From the NCBI GenBank assembly GCA_021808035.1, contig JAKBCG010000084.1, positions 1-8,992 of the forward strand: a DNA stretch of 8,992 bases. The letters are read 5' to 3'. The position numbers were made by a program, and so were the translations under genes. Positions 1 to 7,271 of the stretch are shown here, one piece after another. Below the pieces are notes generated by a model. The model had not been told where the DNA came from. It searched no databases and saw only the letters and a program-made list of their open reading frames with translations. Origin of the DNA: Pseudomonadota bacterium (lineage in GTDB: Bacteria > Pseudomonadota > Gammaproteobacteria > Steroidobacterales > Steroidobacteraceae). Numbering within the stretch: the first letter of the stretch is position 1; every line of letters starts with the position of its first letter.

Positions 1-899
1 TCAACCAGGTGGCGGACGGCTGGGGGCGCTTCACCCCGAAGGTCTCGGTGAGCTTCGCGCCGACCCAGGGCGTGAATCTCTACGTGACGGAATCCGAGGG
101 CTTCCAGAGCGGCGGATTCGCGGCTTCGCCGACCAGCGTCGTGGACACGCGGCCGCTGCAACCCGAGATCGCGTACAATACGGAGTTCGGCGCGAAGATG
201 GAGTTCGCGCACCGGGTACGCGCGAACGTCGCGTTGTTCGACACGTACTACCAGAACCTGCAGATCCAGGCCTTCGGGCCGCGTCCGGGAATCGTGAATC
301 CGCCGCCGAACTACATCGGCGAGTTCGAGACGTTCAATGCCGGCAGCGCCCGCGCGAAGGGCGTCGAAGTCGAGCTCGACTGGCTGGCGACCGACCGCCT
401 CGCCTTCTCAGCGACCTACGGCTACATGGACGCGAAGTTGACCAACGTCTACGTCCCGAACGGGTCCGTCTACTCTCTGTTGAACGGCCCCGGCCCCTCG
501 GCCTGCCTCGCCAATCCCGCGCAAACTGGCTGCGTCGATCTCCGCAACCAGAGCGGCCAGGACATGTTCCGGGCGCCGAAGAACAAGGGGAGCTTCGAGG
601 CACGCTACAAGTTGCCGCTGGCCGGCCATGGCCATCTCGAAACGGTCGCCGACTATTCCTACACCGGCAGCCAGCGCGGCGAACTCGAGCCGTACGCGAT
701 CCAGCCCTCGTACGGCCTGGTCGATGCAAGGCTGACCTGGAGCAGCCCCTCGGATCAGTTCGAGGTGTCACTGTGGGGCCGCAATCTCGCGAACAAGGCC
801 TGGCTCGCGCACGTGTACACGATCGCGAACGAGGTGTTCGGGGTCTACGGCGATCCGCGCACCTACGGTCTGAGCTTCGACTGGAAGCTACGGCCCTAG
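1..899 (+). CDS. TonB-dependent outer-membrane receptor, C-terminal part (5' end outside window)
   Basis: This is the C-terminal ~298 residues of a TonB-dependent receptor, a 22-strand outer-membrane barrel that imports iron chelates or other scarce nutrients using energy from TonB/ExbBD. The first complete codon is at position 3; the frame is open to the left edge, so the plug domain and early barrel strands are missing. Visible family features, counted from the GTG at 9, are alternating barrel-like strands, the phrase ESEGFQSGGF (residues 29-38), NAGSARAKGVEVELDW (110-125), and a late-strand sequence ending in TYGLSFDWKLRP. Two cysteines (166 and 175) lie close together in a probable extracellular loop and could form a disulfide. 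The ligand cannot be read from this part. The protein ends in Leu-Arg-Pro instead of the usual terminal aromatic residue. It converges on pncB, with 65 bp between the two stops. Confidence 0.9.
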   Translation, partial: NQVADGWGRFTPKVSVSFAPTQGVNLYVTESEGFQSGGFAASPTSVVDTRPLQPEIAYNTEFGAKMEFAHRVRANVALFDTYYQNLQIQAFGPRPGIVNPPPNYIGEFETFNAGSARAKGVEVELDWLATDRLAFSATYGYMDAKLTNVYVPNGSVYSLLNGPGPSACLANPAQTGCVDLRNQSGQDMFRAPKNKGSFEARYKLPLAGHGHLETVADYSYTGSQRGELEPYAIQPSYGLVDARLTWSSPSDQFEVSLWGRNLANKAWLAHVYTIANEVFGVYGDPRTYGLSFDWKLRP

Positions 900-923
900 C
901 CCCGGCGCGGAATGGGGTTGGCG

Positions 924-952
924 TCGCCGCGCGGCCGATGGCCGCGCGGCGA
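924..952. terminator. Long perfect GC-rich hairpin between convergent genes, probable bidirectional terminator
   Basis: A 13-bp arm (924-936, tcgccgcgcggcc) is followed by the 3-nt loop gat and its exact reverse complement (940-952). It sits between the stop of the receptor gene at 899 and the stop of pncB at 965, so it would form in both converging transcripts. No T-tract follows on either strand, so it is not a textbook intrinsic terminator. It may act with Rho, block readthrough, or protect 3' ends. A second, weaker stem (951-956 with 961-966, loop cccg) overlaps the end of the right arm and reaches the pncB stop codon, so the two structures would compete. Confidence 0.55.
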
Positions 953-964
953 TCAGCCCGCTGA

Positions 965-2347
965 TCACGCGGTGTCGACCGCCACCGCGAGCTCGCGGAT
1001 CCGCGACGATATGTCCACGGTGAACGCGGCGCGGGATTCCAGCGAGCGCAGCGGCGGAGGCAGGCTCGCGAGCTCGCGCCGCGCATGCTCGCGCGCGACC
1101 GTGAGCGTCGGTGAAGGGGCCACGCGCCGGCCGCTCCGCATCACCGGCCGCAGCAGGCGCTCGCCGCAATGGGGCTCTTCCTCGAGCACGACCGCATCCC
1201 CCGTCATGACCCCCTGCGCGTCGCGGTGGCGTTCGACCTGCTTGCGTCCCGGCCACGTCGCCTTGCCCGCGGAGCGCTTGCGGGTCGCGCGGCCGGCGTA
1301 CTCCTGCAGCTTGTAGACGACGTCCAGCGTGGGTGCGTCCGCCGAGACGTCGAGCCGCGTGCCGACGCCGAATCCGTCGACCGGCACGCGCCGCACGACG
1401 AGGTCGGCGATCGCGGACTCGTCGAGGTTCCCGCTCACGAAGATGCCGACGTCCCCGCACCCGCCCTGATCGAGGATCGCGCGAACGTCGCGGGCCGCCT
1501 GCGCGAGATCACCGCTGTCGATCCGCACCGCACGCAAACGCTTGCCCGATGGCCGCAGCTCCTGCGCGAGGGCGACGACGGTGCGCGCTCCCTGCAGCGT
1601 ATCGTAGGTGTCGATCAGCAGCGTGTTGTCGCCCGGAAAGCAATCGACGAAGTGGCGGAACGCGTCGAGCTCCGAGCGGTGCGCCTGCACGAACGAGTGC
1701 GCCATGGTGCCGAACAGCGGGATCCCGAACCGCCGCCCGGCCTCGACGGTCGCGGTTCCATGGAATCCCGCGAGATACGCGGCGCGCGCGGCCAGCGCGC
1801 CCGCCTCGGCCCCGTGCGCGCGTCGCAGGCCGAAGTCGACCAAGGTGCGCCCGCCGGCCGCGAGCACGCACCGCGCCGCCTTGCTCGCGATCAGGGTTTC
1901 GAAGTGCAGGAGATTGATCAGTCGGCTTTCGATGAACTGCGCTTCCGGCAACGGCGCCGTGATCCGCACGATCGGTTGTTCCGCGAAGCACACGGTCCCC
2001 TCCGGTATCGCATCCACGTCGCCGGTGAACCGGAACCGCTCCAACCGACGGAGAAAATCGGGTGAAAACCGCGCGGTCGACTCCATCCACCCGAGTTCCC
2101 GCGGCGAGAAGCGCAGCGTCTCGAGATAGTCGAGCAACTGTTCGAGTCCGGCGGCGATCAGGAAGCTGCGGCGTTCGGGCAGTTGCCGCACGAAGAACTC
2201 GAACACCGCCGGCGCCTCCATGCCGCGCTCCAGGTACGCCTGCAGCATGGTCAGCTGGTACAGATCCGTCAGCAGAGTCGGCGCCGGCGACTCGCCGGCG
2301 CCGCCGGTGGCGTCGTCACGGGACGGCGGATCGGTCTCGGGTCTCAT
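965..2347 (-). CDS. pncB: Nicotinate phosphoribosyltransferase
   Basis: A 460-residue nicotinate phosphoribosyltransferase (EC 6.3.4.21). It joins nicotinate to PRPP, with ATP hydrolysis, to give nicotinate mononucleotide for the Preiss-Handler route of NAD salvage; it is a cytoplasmic enzyme. Family motifs in order are TLLTDLYQLTM (24-34) near the N-terminus, DFGLRRAHG (171-179), GTMAHSFVQAH (213-223) with His217 at the position of the phosphorylated histidine, DTYDTLQGA (246-254), RIDSGDL (275-281) and GFGVGT (325-330). The length fits the family. ATG at 2347 is the only plausible start: an in-frame stop lies 16 bp upstream, and the first motif begins only 23 residues in. No clear Shine-Dalgarno sequence is visible. 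It diverges from the FAD oxidoreductase gene and converges on the receptor gene, so it is probably transcribed alone. Confidence 0.95.
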   Translation of the reverse strand: MRPETDPPSRDDATGGAGESPAPTLLTDLYQLTMLQAYLERGMEAPAVFEFFVRQLPERRSFLIAAGLEQLLDYLETLRFSPRELGWMESTARFSPDFLRRLERFRFTGDVDAIPEGTVCFAEQPIVRITAPLPEAQFIESRLINLLHFETLIASKAARCVLAAGGRTLVDFGLRRAHGAEAGALAARAAYLAGFHGTATVEAGRRFGIPLFGTMAHSFVQAHRSELDAFRHFVDCFPGDNTLLIDTYDTLQGARTVVALAQELRPSGKRLRAVRIDSGDLAQAARDVRAILDQGGCGDVGIFVSGNLDESAIADLVVRRVPVDGFGVGTRLDVSADAPTLDVVYKLQEYAGRATRKRSAGKATWPGRKQVERHRDAQGVMTGDAVVLEEEPHCGERLLRPVMRSGRRVAPSPTLTVAREHARRELASLPPPLRSLESRAAFTVDISSRIRELAVAVDTA

Positions 2348-2462
2348 CGCAGCATCGTCGCGTCACCAGCACCGCAAGGACTGTTAGGATCCATACTATG
2401 AAGATCGCCGGGACCGCGCCACCTTTCGACGGGCGCTGCGCGGGGCTTGCCGTGGATGGCGC
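2348..2462. promoter_or_regulatory. Divergent intergenic region between pncB and the FAD oxidoreductase gene
   Basis: This 115-bp gap must hold, or lie close to, the promoters of both divergent genes. The only AT-richer stretch is around 2383-2400 (gttaggatccatactatg), which contains weak -10-like hexamers on the + strand (TAGGAT, TACTAT, each 4 of 6 matches). I find no convincing -35 partner at the usual spacing and no clear operator repeat. It also holds the possible leader ORF listed separately. Confidence 0.3.
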
Positions 2463-2475
2463 ATGTTCGATCTGA
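2398..2475 (+). CDS. Possible 25-residue leader ORF ahead of the FAD oxidoreductase gene
   Basis: An ATG at 2398 opens a 25-codon frame ending at a TGA (2473-2475) that overlaps the ATG of the oxidoreductase (2463) by 13 bp in another frame. An AGGA at 2386-2389 sits 8 nt before this ATG, which is better Shine-Dalgarno spacing than the downstream gene has (only a GGATGG at 2454-2459). The peptide has no recognisable motif and contains two cysteines. It could be a translationally coupled leader peptide, or chance. The short length and lack of family evidence keep confidence low. Confidence 0.2.
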   Translation: MKIAGTAPPFDGRCAGLAVDGACSI

Positions 2476-3521
2476 TCGTCGTCGGCGCGGGGCTGGCGGG
2501 TCTCTCGCTCGCGCGGCGGGCCGCGGCGCTCGGCCTCGAGACCGTCGTGCTGGAGGCGCGCACGCGAGTCGGGGGACGCGTGCTCGGGCATCGCACCGGG
2601 GCCGGCACCTACGATCTCGGGCCCGCCTGGGTCTGGCCCACGCTCCAGCCACGCATCGCCACGCTCGCCGCTTCGGCCGGACTGACGTTGACCGTGCAGA
2701 TGGAGGCGGGCGGATTCATCTACCAGGACGCCGCGGGCCGGACACAGCCGCTGGCATCCGGTTTTCCGCAAGAGCCACCGAGCATGCGCATCGTCGGCGG
2801 CATCACGGCGCTGGTCGAGGCGCTCGCCGCGCACCTCCCGCCGGGGACGCTGCGCCTGGGACACGTCGTCCATCGGGTGGAACTCGCCGCGTCCCATCTG
2901 ATCGTGACCGCGGCGACCGACGATGGACCGCTCTCATTGCGGACCGCGCGCGTGGCGCTCGCCGTCCCGCCGCGGTTGATCGGCCGGATCGAGATCCAGC
3001 CCGCACTACCCGGCTCCATCGCCAGCGCGCTCGCCGGGATTCCGGGTTGGATGGCGAACCAGGCCAAGGCGCTCGCGCTGTACGATCGCCCGGTCTGGCG
3101 CGCAAGCGGCCTTTCCGGGAGCGCATTCAGCCAGGCGGGCCCGCTCGGCGAGATCCACGACGCCAGCTTGACGGGTGCGGCGGAGGAGTCGGCCTTGTTC
3201 GGCTTCTTCGCCTGGCCTGCGAGCCTGCGCGCGGCGCGGCGCACCGAGCTCGCGGACCGGGTGGCGCAGCAACTCGGCAGCTTGTTCGGCCCCGACGCCG
3301 CACGGCCGCGGGACATCGTCATTCAGGACTGGGCCCGCGAGCCCTTCACCGCAAGCGACGCGGACCTCGCGGCGGGGACCACCCATCCCGACTACCGGGC
3401 GATTTCGCTGCCGGCACCATGGGGCGACCGCATCCTGCTCGCCGGATCCGAAGTCGCACCGGAATTCGGCGGCTATCTGGAGGGCGCGCTCGCCGCGGCG
3501 GAGGCGGCGCGGCTCGAATGA
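2463..3521 (+). CDS. FAD-dependent amine-oxidase-like oxidoreductase (compact MAO family)
   Basis: A 352-residue flavoprotein of the flavin amine oxidase (monoamine oxidase-like) family. The N-terminal Rossmann motif VVGAGLAGLSLA (6-17) and EARTRVGGR (31-39) bind the FAD dinucleotide. Lys203 in AKALALYDRPVWR (201-213) matches the conserved lysine that contacts flavin N5 through water in MAO-type enzymes. The C-terminal LLAGSEVAPEFGGYLEGAL (325-343) is the second FAD-binding motif. The usual covalent-attachment cysteine is absent, so FAD should be bound non-covalently. There is no signal peptide or membrane anchor, so it should be cytoplasmic. At 352 residues it is shorter than typical MAOs (about 450-520), mainly because the substrate domain is reduced. 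The substrate is unknown: amines, polyamines or another oxidisable compound are all possible. Its stop lies 70 bp from the convergent kup stop; I see no strong terminator hairpin in that gap. Confidence 0.85.
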   Translation: MFDLIVVGAGLAGLSLARRAAALGLETVVLEARTRVGGRVLGHRTGAGTYDLGPAWVWPTLQPRIATLAASAGLTLTVQMEAGGFIYQDAAGRTQPLASGFPQEPPSMRIVGGITALVEALAAHLPPGTLRLGHVVHRVELAASHLIVTAATDDGPLSLRTARVALAVPPRLIGRIEIQPALPGSIASALAGIPGWMANQAKALALYDRPVWRASGLSGSAFSQAGPLGEIHDASLTGAAEESALFGFFAWPASLRAARRTELADRVAQQLGSLFGPDAARPRDIVIQDWAREPFTASDADLAAGTTHPDYRAISLPAPWGDRILLAGSEVAPEFGGYLEGALAAAEAARLE

Positions 3522-3591
3522 AACTCCGTATCGGCGCGCGGTGGACGATCGGCGCAACCGTTGCGGCACCCGATCGCGGACTTCCGCGCCG

Positions 3592-5475
3592 TCAAATCTC
3601 GATCTGAGCGCCGAGTTCGACGACGCGACCCGCCGGAATGCGGAAGAATTCCGTCGCCGGCAAGGCGTTGCGATACATGATCTTGAATACGTGGACCTTG
3701 AACCGGTGCCAGGGCGAGGATCCGGCGGGGATCACGTTCATGTGTCCGACGAAGAACGAGGTGTCCGTCAAATCGAACGTTGGCGCGCCGGCCCCCTCCT
3801 CCTGGGTCAGCAGATGGGGCAGGTTCGGCTGCTCCATGAAGCCGTAGTGCGCGGTGAGCGCGTGAAAATCGTCGGGCAGGTCGACGACGTCCAGGCGGTC
3901 CTTCGCGCGGACCCGCGGTCGATGCTCGGTGGTCACGTGAAGCAGCACGATGCGCCGATGCAGCACCTTGTTATGGGTCAGATTGTGCAGCAACGCGACG
4001 GGCGCGAGATCGGTGTGCCCGGCGAGATACACCGCGGTACCCGGCACCCGCTCCTGGCGCCGGAATCTGTCGATGAACTCGCCGATCGGATAGGTCGTGC
4101 GCTCGAGCGCCGCACGCATCGCCAGGTACCCTTCGCTCCAGCACGACATCAGGAAATAGAGCGTGCTCGCGACGACGATCGGGATCCATCCTCCCTCGAA
4201 GAACTTGACGATGTTCGCCGCGACGAACGAGCCGTCGACGCAGACGAACAACCCGGCGACGACGGTGCTCGCGAGCAGGCTCCAGCGCCACACTTCGCGC
4301 ATCGCGACGAACATGAGGCCGCTGGTCAAGAGCATGGTCAAGGACACGGCGACGCCGAACGCAGCGGCCAGCTTGTCGGACGACCGGAACGTCGCGGTCA
4401 GGGCGATCGTGAGGACCATCAACGACCAGTTCACGAATCCGACGTAGATCTGGCCGTAACTGCGCGCGGAGGTCTGCGAGATCCGGATCCGGGGCAACAG
4501 GCCGAGCTGTATGGCCTGGCGGGTCATCGAATAGGCGCCGGTGATGATCGACTGGCTCGCGATCACCGTCGCCGCGGTCGAGAGCAGCACGAGCGGCCAC
4601 TGCAACGCCGGCGGGCATAGCGCGTAGAACGGGTTCGCGACGTGAGCGGTCGCGGGGTCGATCAGCAGTGCGGTTTGGCCGGCGTAATTGAGGATCAGCG
4701 CCGGGAATACCCAGGCGTACCAGGCGAGCCGGATCGGCCGGGCGCCGAAGTGTCCCATGTCCGCATACAGGGCCTCGGCGCCGGTCGCACAGAGGAATAC
4801 CGCGCCGAGCACCAGGAAGCCGGCGAGCCCGTGACTGGACAGGTAGCGCAGGCCGATCAACGGATCGAACGCCCACAACACCGCCGGATGCCGGACGACC
4901 GCGATCAGACCGGTCGTGCCGATCGTGAGGAACCACACGGCCATCACCGGACCGAACAGTTTGGAGATGCGACCCGTTCCGAGCGGCTGCAACGTGAACA
5001 GCGCGATCAGCACGAGTATAGACAACGGTGCGATGTAGGGCGTGATCGCCGGTGCGGGGCCTTCCAATCCCTCCAGTGCGCTCAGCACGGAGATCGCAGG
5101 CGTGATCGCGCCGTCGCCGAACAGCAGCGCGGCGCCCAGCATCCCCATCGCGATGATCACCGGACGGCGCCCATGCTTCACACCGAGCAGCGACATCAGC
5201 GCCAGGATGCCCCCCTCGCCGTCGTTGTCGGCGCGCATGATCACGGCGACGTACTTCAGCGAGACGATGATCAGCAAGGTCCACACGATCAGCGACAGCA
5301 TGCCGAGCGCCGCCGCCGGGTCCCGGTCGGTGCCCGACCACGCGACCGCGGTCTTGATCGTGTACAGAGGACTCGTGCCGATGTCGCCGTAGACGACGCC
5401 GAGCGCACCGAGCGCCAGCATGCCGACGCGGCCCTGGGCGGGGGCCTTCGATCGAAGGGAGGTGTTTGCGTTCAT
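3592..5475 (-). CDS. kup: Low-affinity potassium uptake transporter Kup
   Basis: A 627-residue KUP/HAK/KT-family transporter, a proton-coupled potassium importer of the inner membrane. It has about 12 hydrophobic segments between residues 15 and 445, followed by a soluble C-terminal domain of about 180 residues. Signature motifs are GVVYGDIGTSPLYTIK (26-41) with Asp31, FGDGAITPAISVLSALEGLE (119-138) with Asp121, and GAEALYADMGHFG (232-244) with Glu234. These correspond to the membrane acidic residues important for transport in E. coli Kup. The length matches the family (about 620-630). ATG at 5475 is chosen because the hydrophobic core begins soon after it. The Shine-Dalgarno sequence is poor. 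Its start lies only 22 bp after the prpF-like stop, so it is probably the last gene of a three-gene - strand transcript and may depend on upstream translation. Confidence 0.95.
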   Translation of the reverse strand: MNANTSLRSKAPAQGRVGMLALGALGVVYGDIGTSPLYTIKTAVAWSGTDRDPAAALGMLSLIVWTLLIIVSLKYVAVIMRADNDGEGGILALMSLLGVKHGRRPVIIAMGMLGAALLFGDGAITPAISVLSALEGLEGPAPAITPYIAPLSILVLIALFTLQPLGTGRISKLFGPVMAVWFLTIGTTGLIAVVRHPAVLWAFDPLIGLRYLSSHGLAGFLVLGAVFLCATGAEALYADMGHFGARPIRLAWYAWVFPALILNYAGQTALLIDPATAHVANPFYALCPPALQWPLVLLSTAATVIASQSIITGAYSMTRQAIQLGLLPRIRISQTSARSYGQIYVGFVNWSLMVLTIALTATFRSSDKLAAAFGVAVSLTMLLTSGLMFVAMREVWRWSLLASTVVAGLFVCVDGSFVAANIVKFFEGGWIPIVVASTLYFLMSCWSEGYLAMRAALERTTYPIGEFIDRFRRQERVPGTAVYLAGHTDLAPVALLHNLTHNKVLHRRIVLLHVTTEHRPRVRAKDRLDVVDLPDDFHALTAHYGFMEQPNLPHLLTQEEGAGAPTFDLTDTSFFVGHMNVIPAGSSPWHRFKVHVFKIMYRNALPATEFFRIPAGRVVELGAQIEI

Positions 5476-5497
5476 GGACGGTCTCTGCGGTCGCGGA

Positions 5498-6658
5498 TCA
5501 ATCCTGGGGCAGGAAAACCCAACCCTCCATCAAGCGGCGGGCGCTGCGGCTCACGACCACGCGCGTGACGACCCAGCGTTCACCGTCGCGTGCCACCGTC
5601 GCGCCGATCGCAAGGGTACCCGACGGATGCCCCAGACGGATCATGCCGTCGGCGCCCGGCCGCACCACCCGGTGCACGATCGTTCCCGGGATCGCCGCGG
5701 CCGTCGCGAGCGCGACCGCGGCCGTACCGGGGATCGCGTGATGCAGCGGACCCATCGAGAAGGCGCGGGCGAGCAGATCGATCTGCCCGGGATCGATGCG
5801 ACGACCATCGGACGCGACATAGCCGGACGGCGGCGCGACGAACGCGATCTTGGGGCTGTGCGGCCTGCGCGCGGTCGCATCCCCGGCGCGTTCCACGAGG
5901 CCCATCGCGACCGCGCCTTGCGCGCGCACGGCTTCGACCCGTGCAAGCAGATCCACGTTGCCGCTCACGTCCGCCTGCGACTCGTCGCCCCGCAGGCCGA
6001 ACGCGCCCGCCTCGACGAAGATCATCGGGATGCCCGAGTCGATCAAAGTCGCCTCGAGCGGCGCCGATCCGGGCACGGCGAGTCGATCCAGCACCCGACC
6101 GGTGGGGAAGAGGCCGCCGCGACCGCCCGGCGCATCGTCGGCGCCCGGATCGAGGAACTCCAGTCGGACTTCGGCGGCCGGGAACGCCACCCCGTCCAGC
6201 ATGAAGTGCCCGTCTTCCTGCACGCCCCCGTCCTGCATCGGGATCGTCGCGACGATGCGCTTGCCGATGTTCGCCTGCCAGAGCCGAAGCACCGCCGCAC
6301 CCGTCGCCGGCGCGTCGACCAAGCCCCGATGGATCGCGAACGGGCCGACCGCGGCGGACAGATTTCCGCAGTTGCCCGACCAGTCGATCACCGGCCGGTC
6401 GACCGCGACCGCCCCGAACAGGAAGTCCACGTCGGCGTCGGTCCGCGCGGATTTCGCGACGAGCACGACCTTGCTCGTGCTCGACGTGCCGGCCCCCATG
6501 CCATCGATCTGCTTGCCGTAGGGATCCGGGCTGCCGATCACCCGCAGCAGCCAGCGGTCCCGCTCGACGGGTGACGCGGGAAGGTCCTTGTCGACGAAAA
6601 AGACACCCTTGCTGGTGCCGCCGCGCATGTAGAGCGCCGGAATCCGCCTTTGGGCCAC
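5498..6658 (-). CDS. prpF: PrpF-family aconitate/methylaconitate isomerase
   Basis: A 386-residue member of the PrpF family, a cytoplasmic cofactor-free isomerase with two diaminopimelate-epimerase-like halves. Characterised members isomerise 2-methylaconitate in the methylcitrate cycle, or act as 4-oxalomesaconate tautomerases. Motifs are MRGGTSKGVFF (11-21), GAGTSSTSKVV (55-65) with Lys63, and DWSGNCGNLSAAVGP (92-106) with Cys97. Lys63 and Cys97 are spaced like the proposed catalytic Lys73/Cys107 of Shewanella PrpF. The start is GTG at 6658, backed by a strong Shine-Dalgarno sequence. The usual partners prpB, prpC and acnD are not in the window, so the natural substrate (2-methylaconitate, oxalomesaconate or aconitate) is not settled; the symbol denotes the family. 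It sits 28 bp after the NimA-like gene and 22 bp before kup. Confidence 0.85.
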   Translation of the reverse strand: MAQRRIPALYMRGGTSKGVFFVDKDLPASPVERDRWLLRVIGSPDPYGKQIDGMGAGTSSTSKVVLVAKSARTDADVDFLFGAVAVDRPVIDWSGNCGNLSAAVGPFAIHRGLVDAPATGAAVLRLWQANIGKRIVATIPMQDGGVQEDGHFMLDGVAFPAAEVRLEFLDPGADDAPGGRGGLFPTGRVLDRLAVPGSAPLEATLIDSGIPMIFVEAGAFGLRGDESQADVSGNVDLLARVEAVRAQGAVAMGLVERAGDATARRPHSPKIAFVAPPSGYVASDGRRIDPGQIDLLARAFSMGPLHHAIPGTAAVALATAAAIPGTIVHRVVRPGADGMIRLGHPSGTLAIGATVARDGERWVVTRVVVSRSARRLMEGWVFLPQD

Positions 6659-6666
6659 GATCGATT

Positions 6667-6673
6667 CCCTCCC
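6667..6673 (-). promoter_or_regulatory. Strong ribosome binding site fixing the GTG start of the prpF-like gene
   Basis: On the - strand this reads GGGAGGG, 8 nt before the GTG at 6658-6656. It is the best Shine-Dalgarno match among the - strand genes here. The family motif MRGGTSKG begins 10 residues after the GTG, so this start keeps the expected N-terminus. Confidence 0.7.
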
Positions 6674-6686
6674 GACGAACGCCCGG

Positions 6687-7271
6687 TTATTTGCGAGGAG
6701 CCCTCGGCCATTGCGGCGAAAGGCTGTGATTGACCGCCGGCCAGCGAGCCTCGACCGCCGGCAACATCCCCACCTTGCCGGTCATCGAGGTCGGCGTGAT
6801 CGCGTAGACGTTCGTCGCGTCGATGCGCGGAAAGGATCCTCGCTCACGTCCCCACGAATCGGCAGGCGCATATTTGCGCATGAACATCGCAAAGAACGTG
6901 CGCGCCCGATCGGCGTCCCGCACGAGCGCGATGCGGCCGAAGAGCACGACCGACCGATAGGCGATCGATGTGTCGCATTCGAGATCACCGTAGGGGAATA
7001 CCTCCCCGGGCTCGTCCACTTCGAAACAGACGCGGTCGTCGTGCCGGACGTTGCGCGCGAAATGGCCATCACCCCGGACGGTGTGCAACCACACGGCGCC
7101 CTCGTGCCAGACGAACAGGTTCGGCACCACGTACGGATGGCCATCGGCATCGACCGACGCCGTCCGGCCGCAGAATGCCGTGTGCAGAAACTCCTGTGCT
7201 TGCGCTTCGCTCATGATCTTGTCGGCGCGACGCAGCTGGCCGCGAACCGGGGATTGATCGTTCGACGTCAT
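6687..7271 (-). CDS. Pyridoxamine 5'-phosphate oxidase-like flavoprotein (NimA-type)
   Basis: A 194-residue protein of the pyridoxamine-phosphate-oxidase-like, FMN-binding split-barrel superfamily, close to the nitroimidazole-resistance (NimA-type) branch. Visible features are the N-terminal RRADKIMSEAQAQEFL (14-29), the first barrel strands GRTASVDADGHPYVVPNLF (35-53), WLHTVRGDGHFARNVRHDD (61-79), which fits the cofactor-phosphate-binding region, and FEVDEP plus YRSVVLFGR (105-113) in the later strands. The size is usual for this group. Most such proteins bind FMN or another flavin/deazaflavin or heme, and the physiological substrate is usually unknown; it need not act on vitamin B6. ATG at 7271 has a GAGGA about 10 nt upstream (7282-7286); Met20 is an alternative start. 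It is the first gene of the - strand cluster with prpF and kup. Confidence 0.8.
   Translation of the reverse strand: MTSNDQSPVRGQLRRADKIMSEAQAQEFLHTAFCGRTASVDADGHPYVVPNLFVWHEGAVWLHTVRGDGHFARNVRHDDRVCFEVDEPGEVFPYGDLECDTSIAYRSVVLFGRIALVRDADRARTFFAMFMRKYAPADSWGRERGSFPRIDATNVYAITPTSMTGKVGMLPAVEARWPAVNHSLSPQWPRAPRK

Noticed and set aside
1169..2065. 298-residue + strand frame inside pncB
   Set aside because: It is antisense to a gene with complete nicotinate phosphoribosyltransferase motifs; its own composition is Arg/Ala-rich shadow.
3522..3591. Terminator between the oxidoreductase gene and kup
   Set aside because: The only pairing found (gcgcgg 3536-3541 with ccgcgc 3584-3589) is 6 bp with a loop of about 42 nt, too weak to call.
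3518..3607. 29-residue ORF whose ATG overlaps the oxidoreductase stop (ATGA)
   Set aside because: It looks like a coupled small gene, but it runs into the kup 3' end and has no recognisable motif.
3175..4620. 481-residue + strand frame spanning the end of the oxidoreductase gene and the kup 3' half
   Set aside because: It crosses two real genes, has the biased composition of a shadow frame, and shows no family motif.
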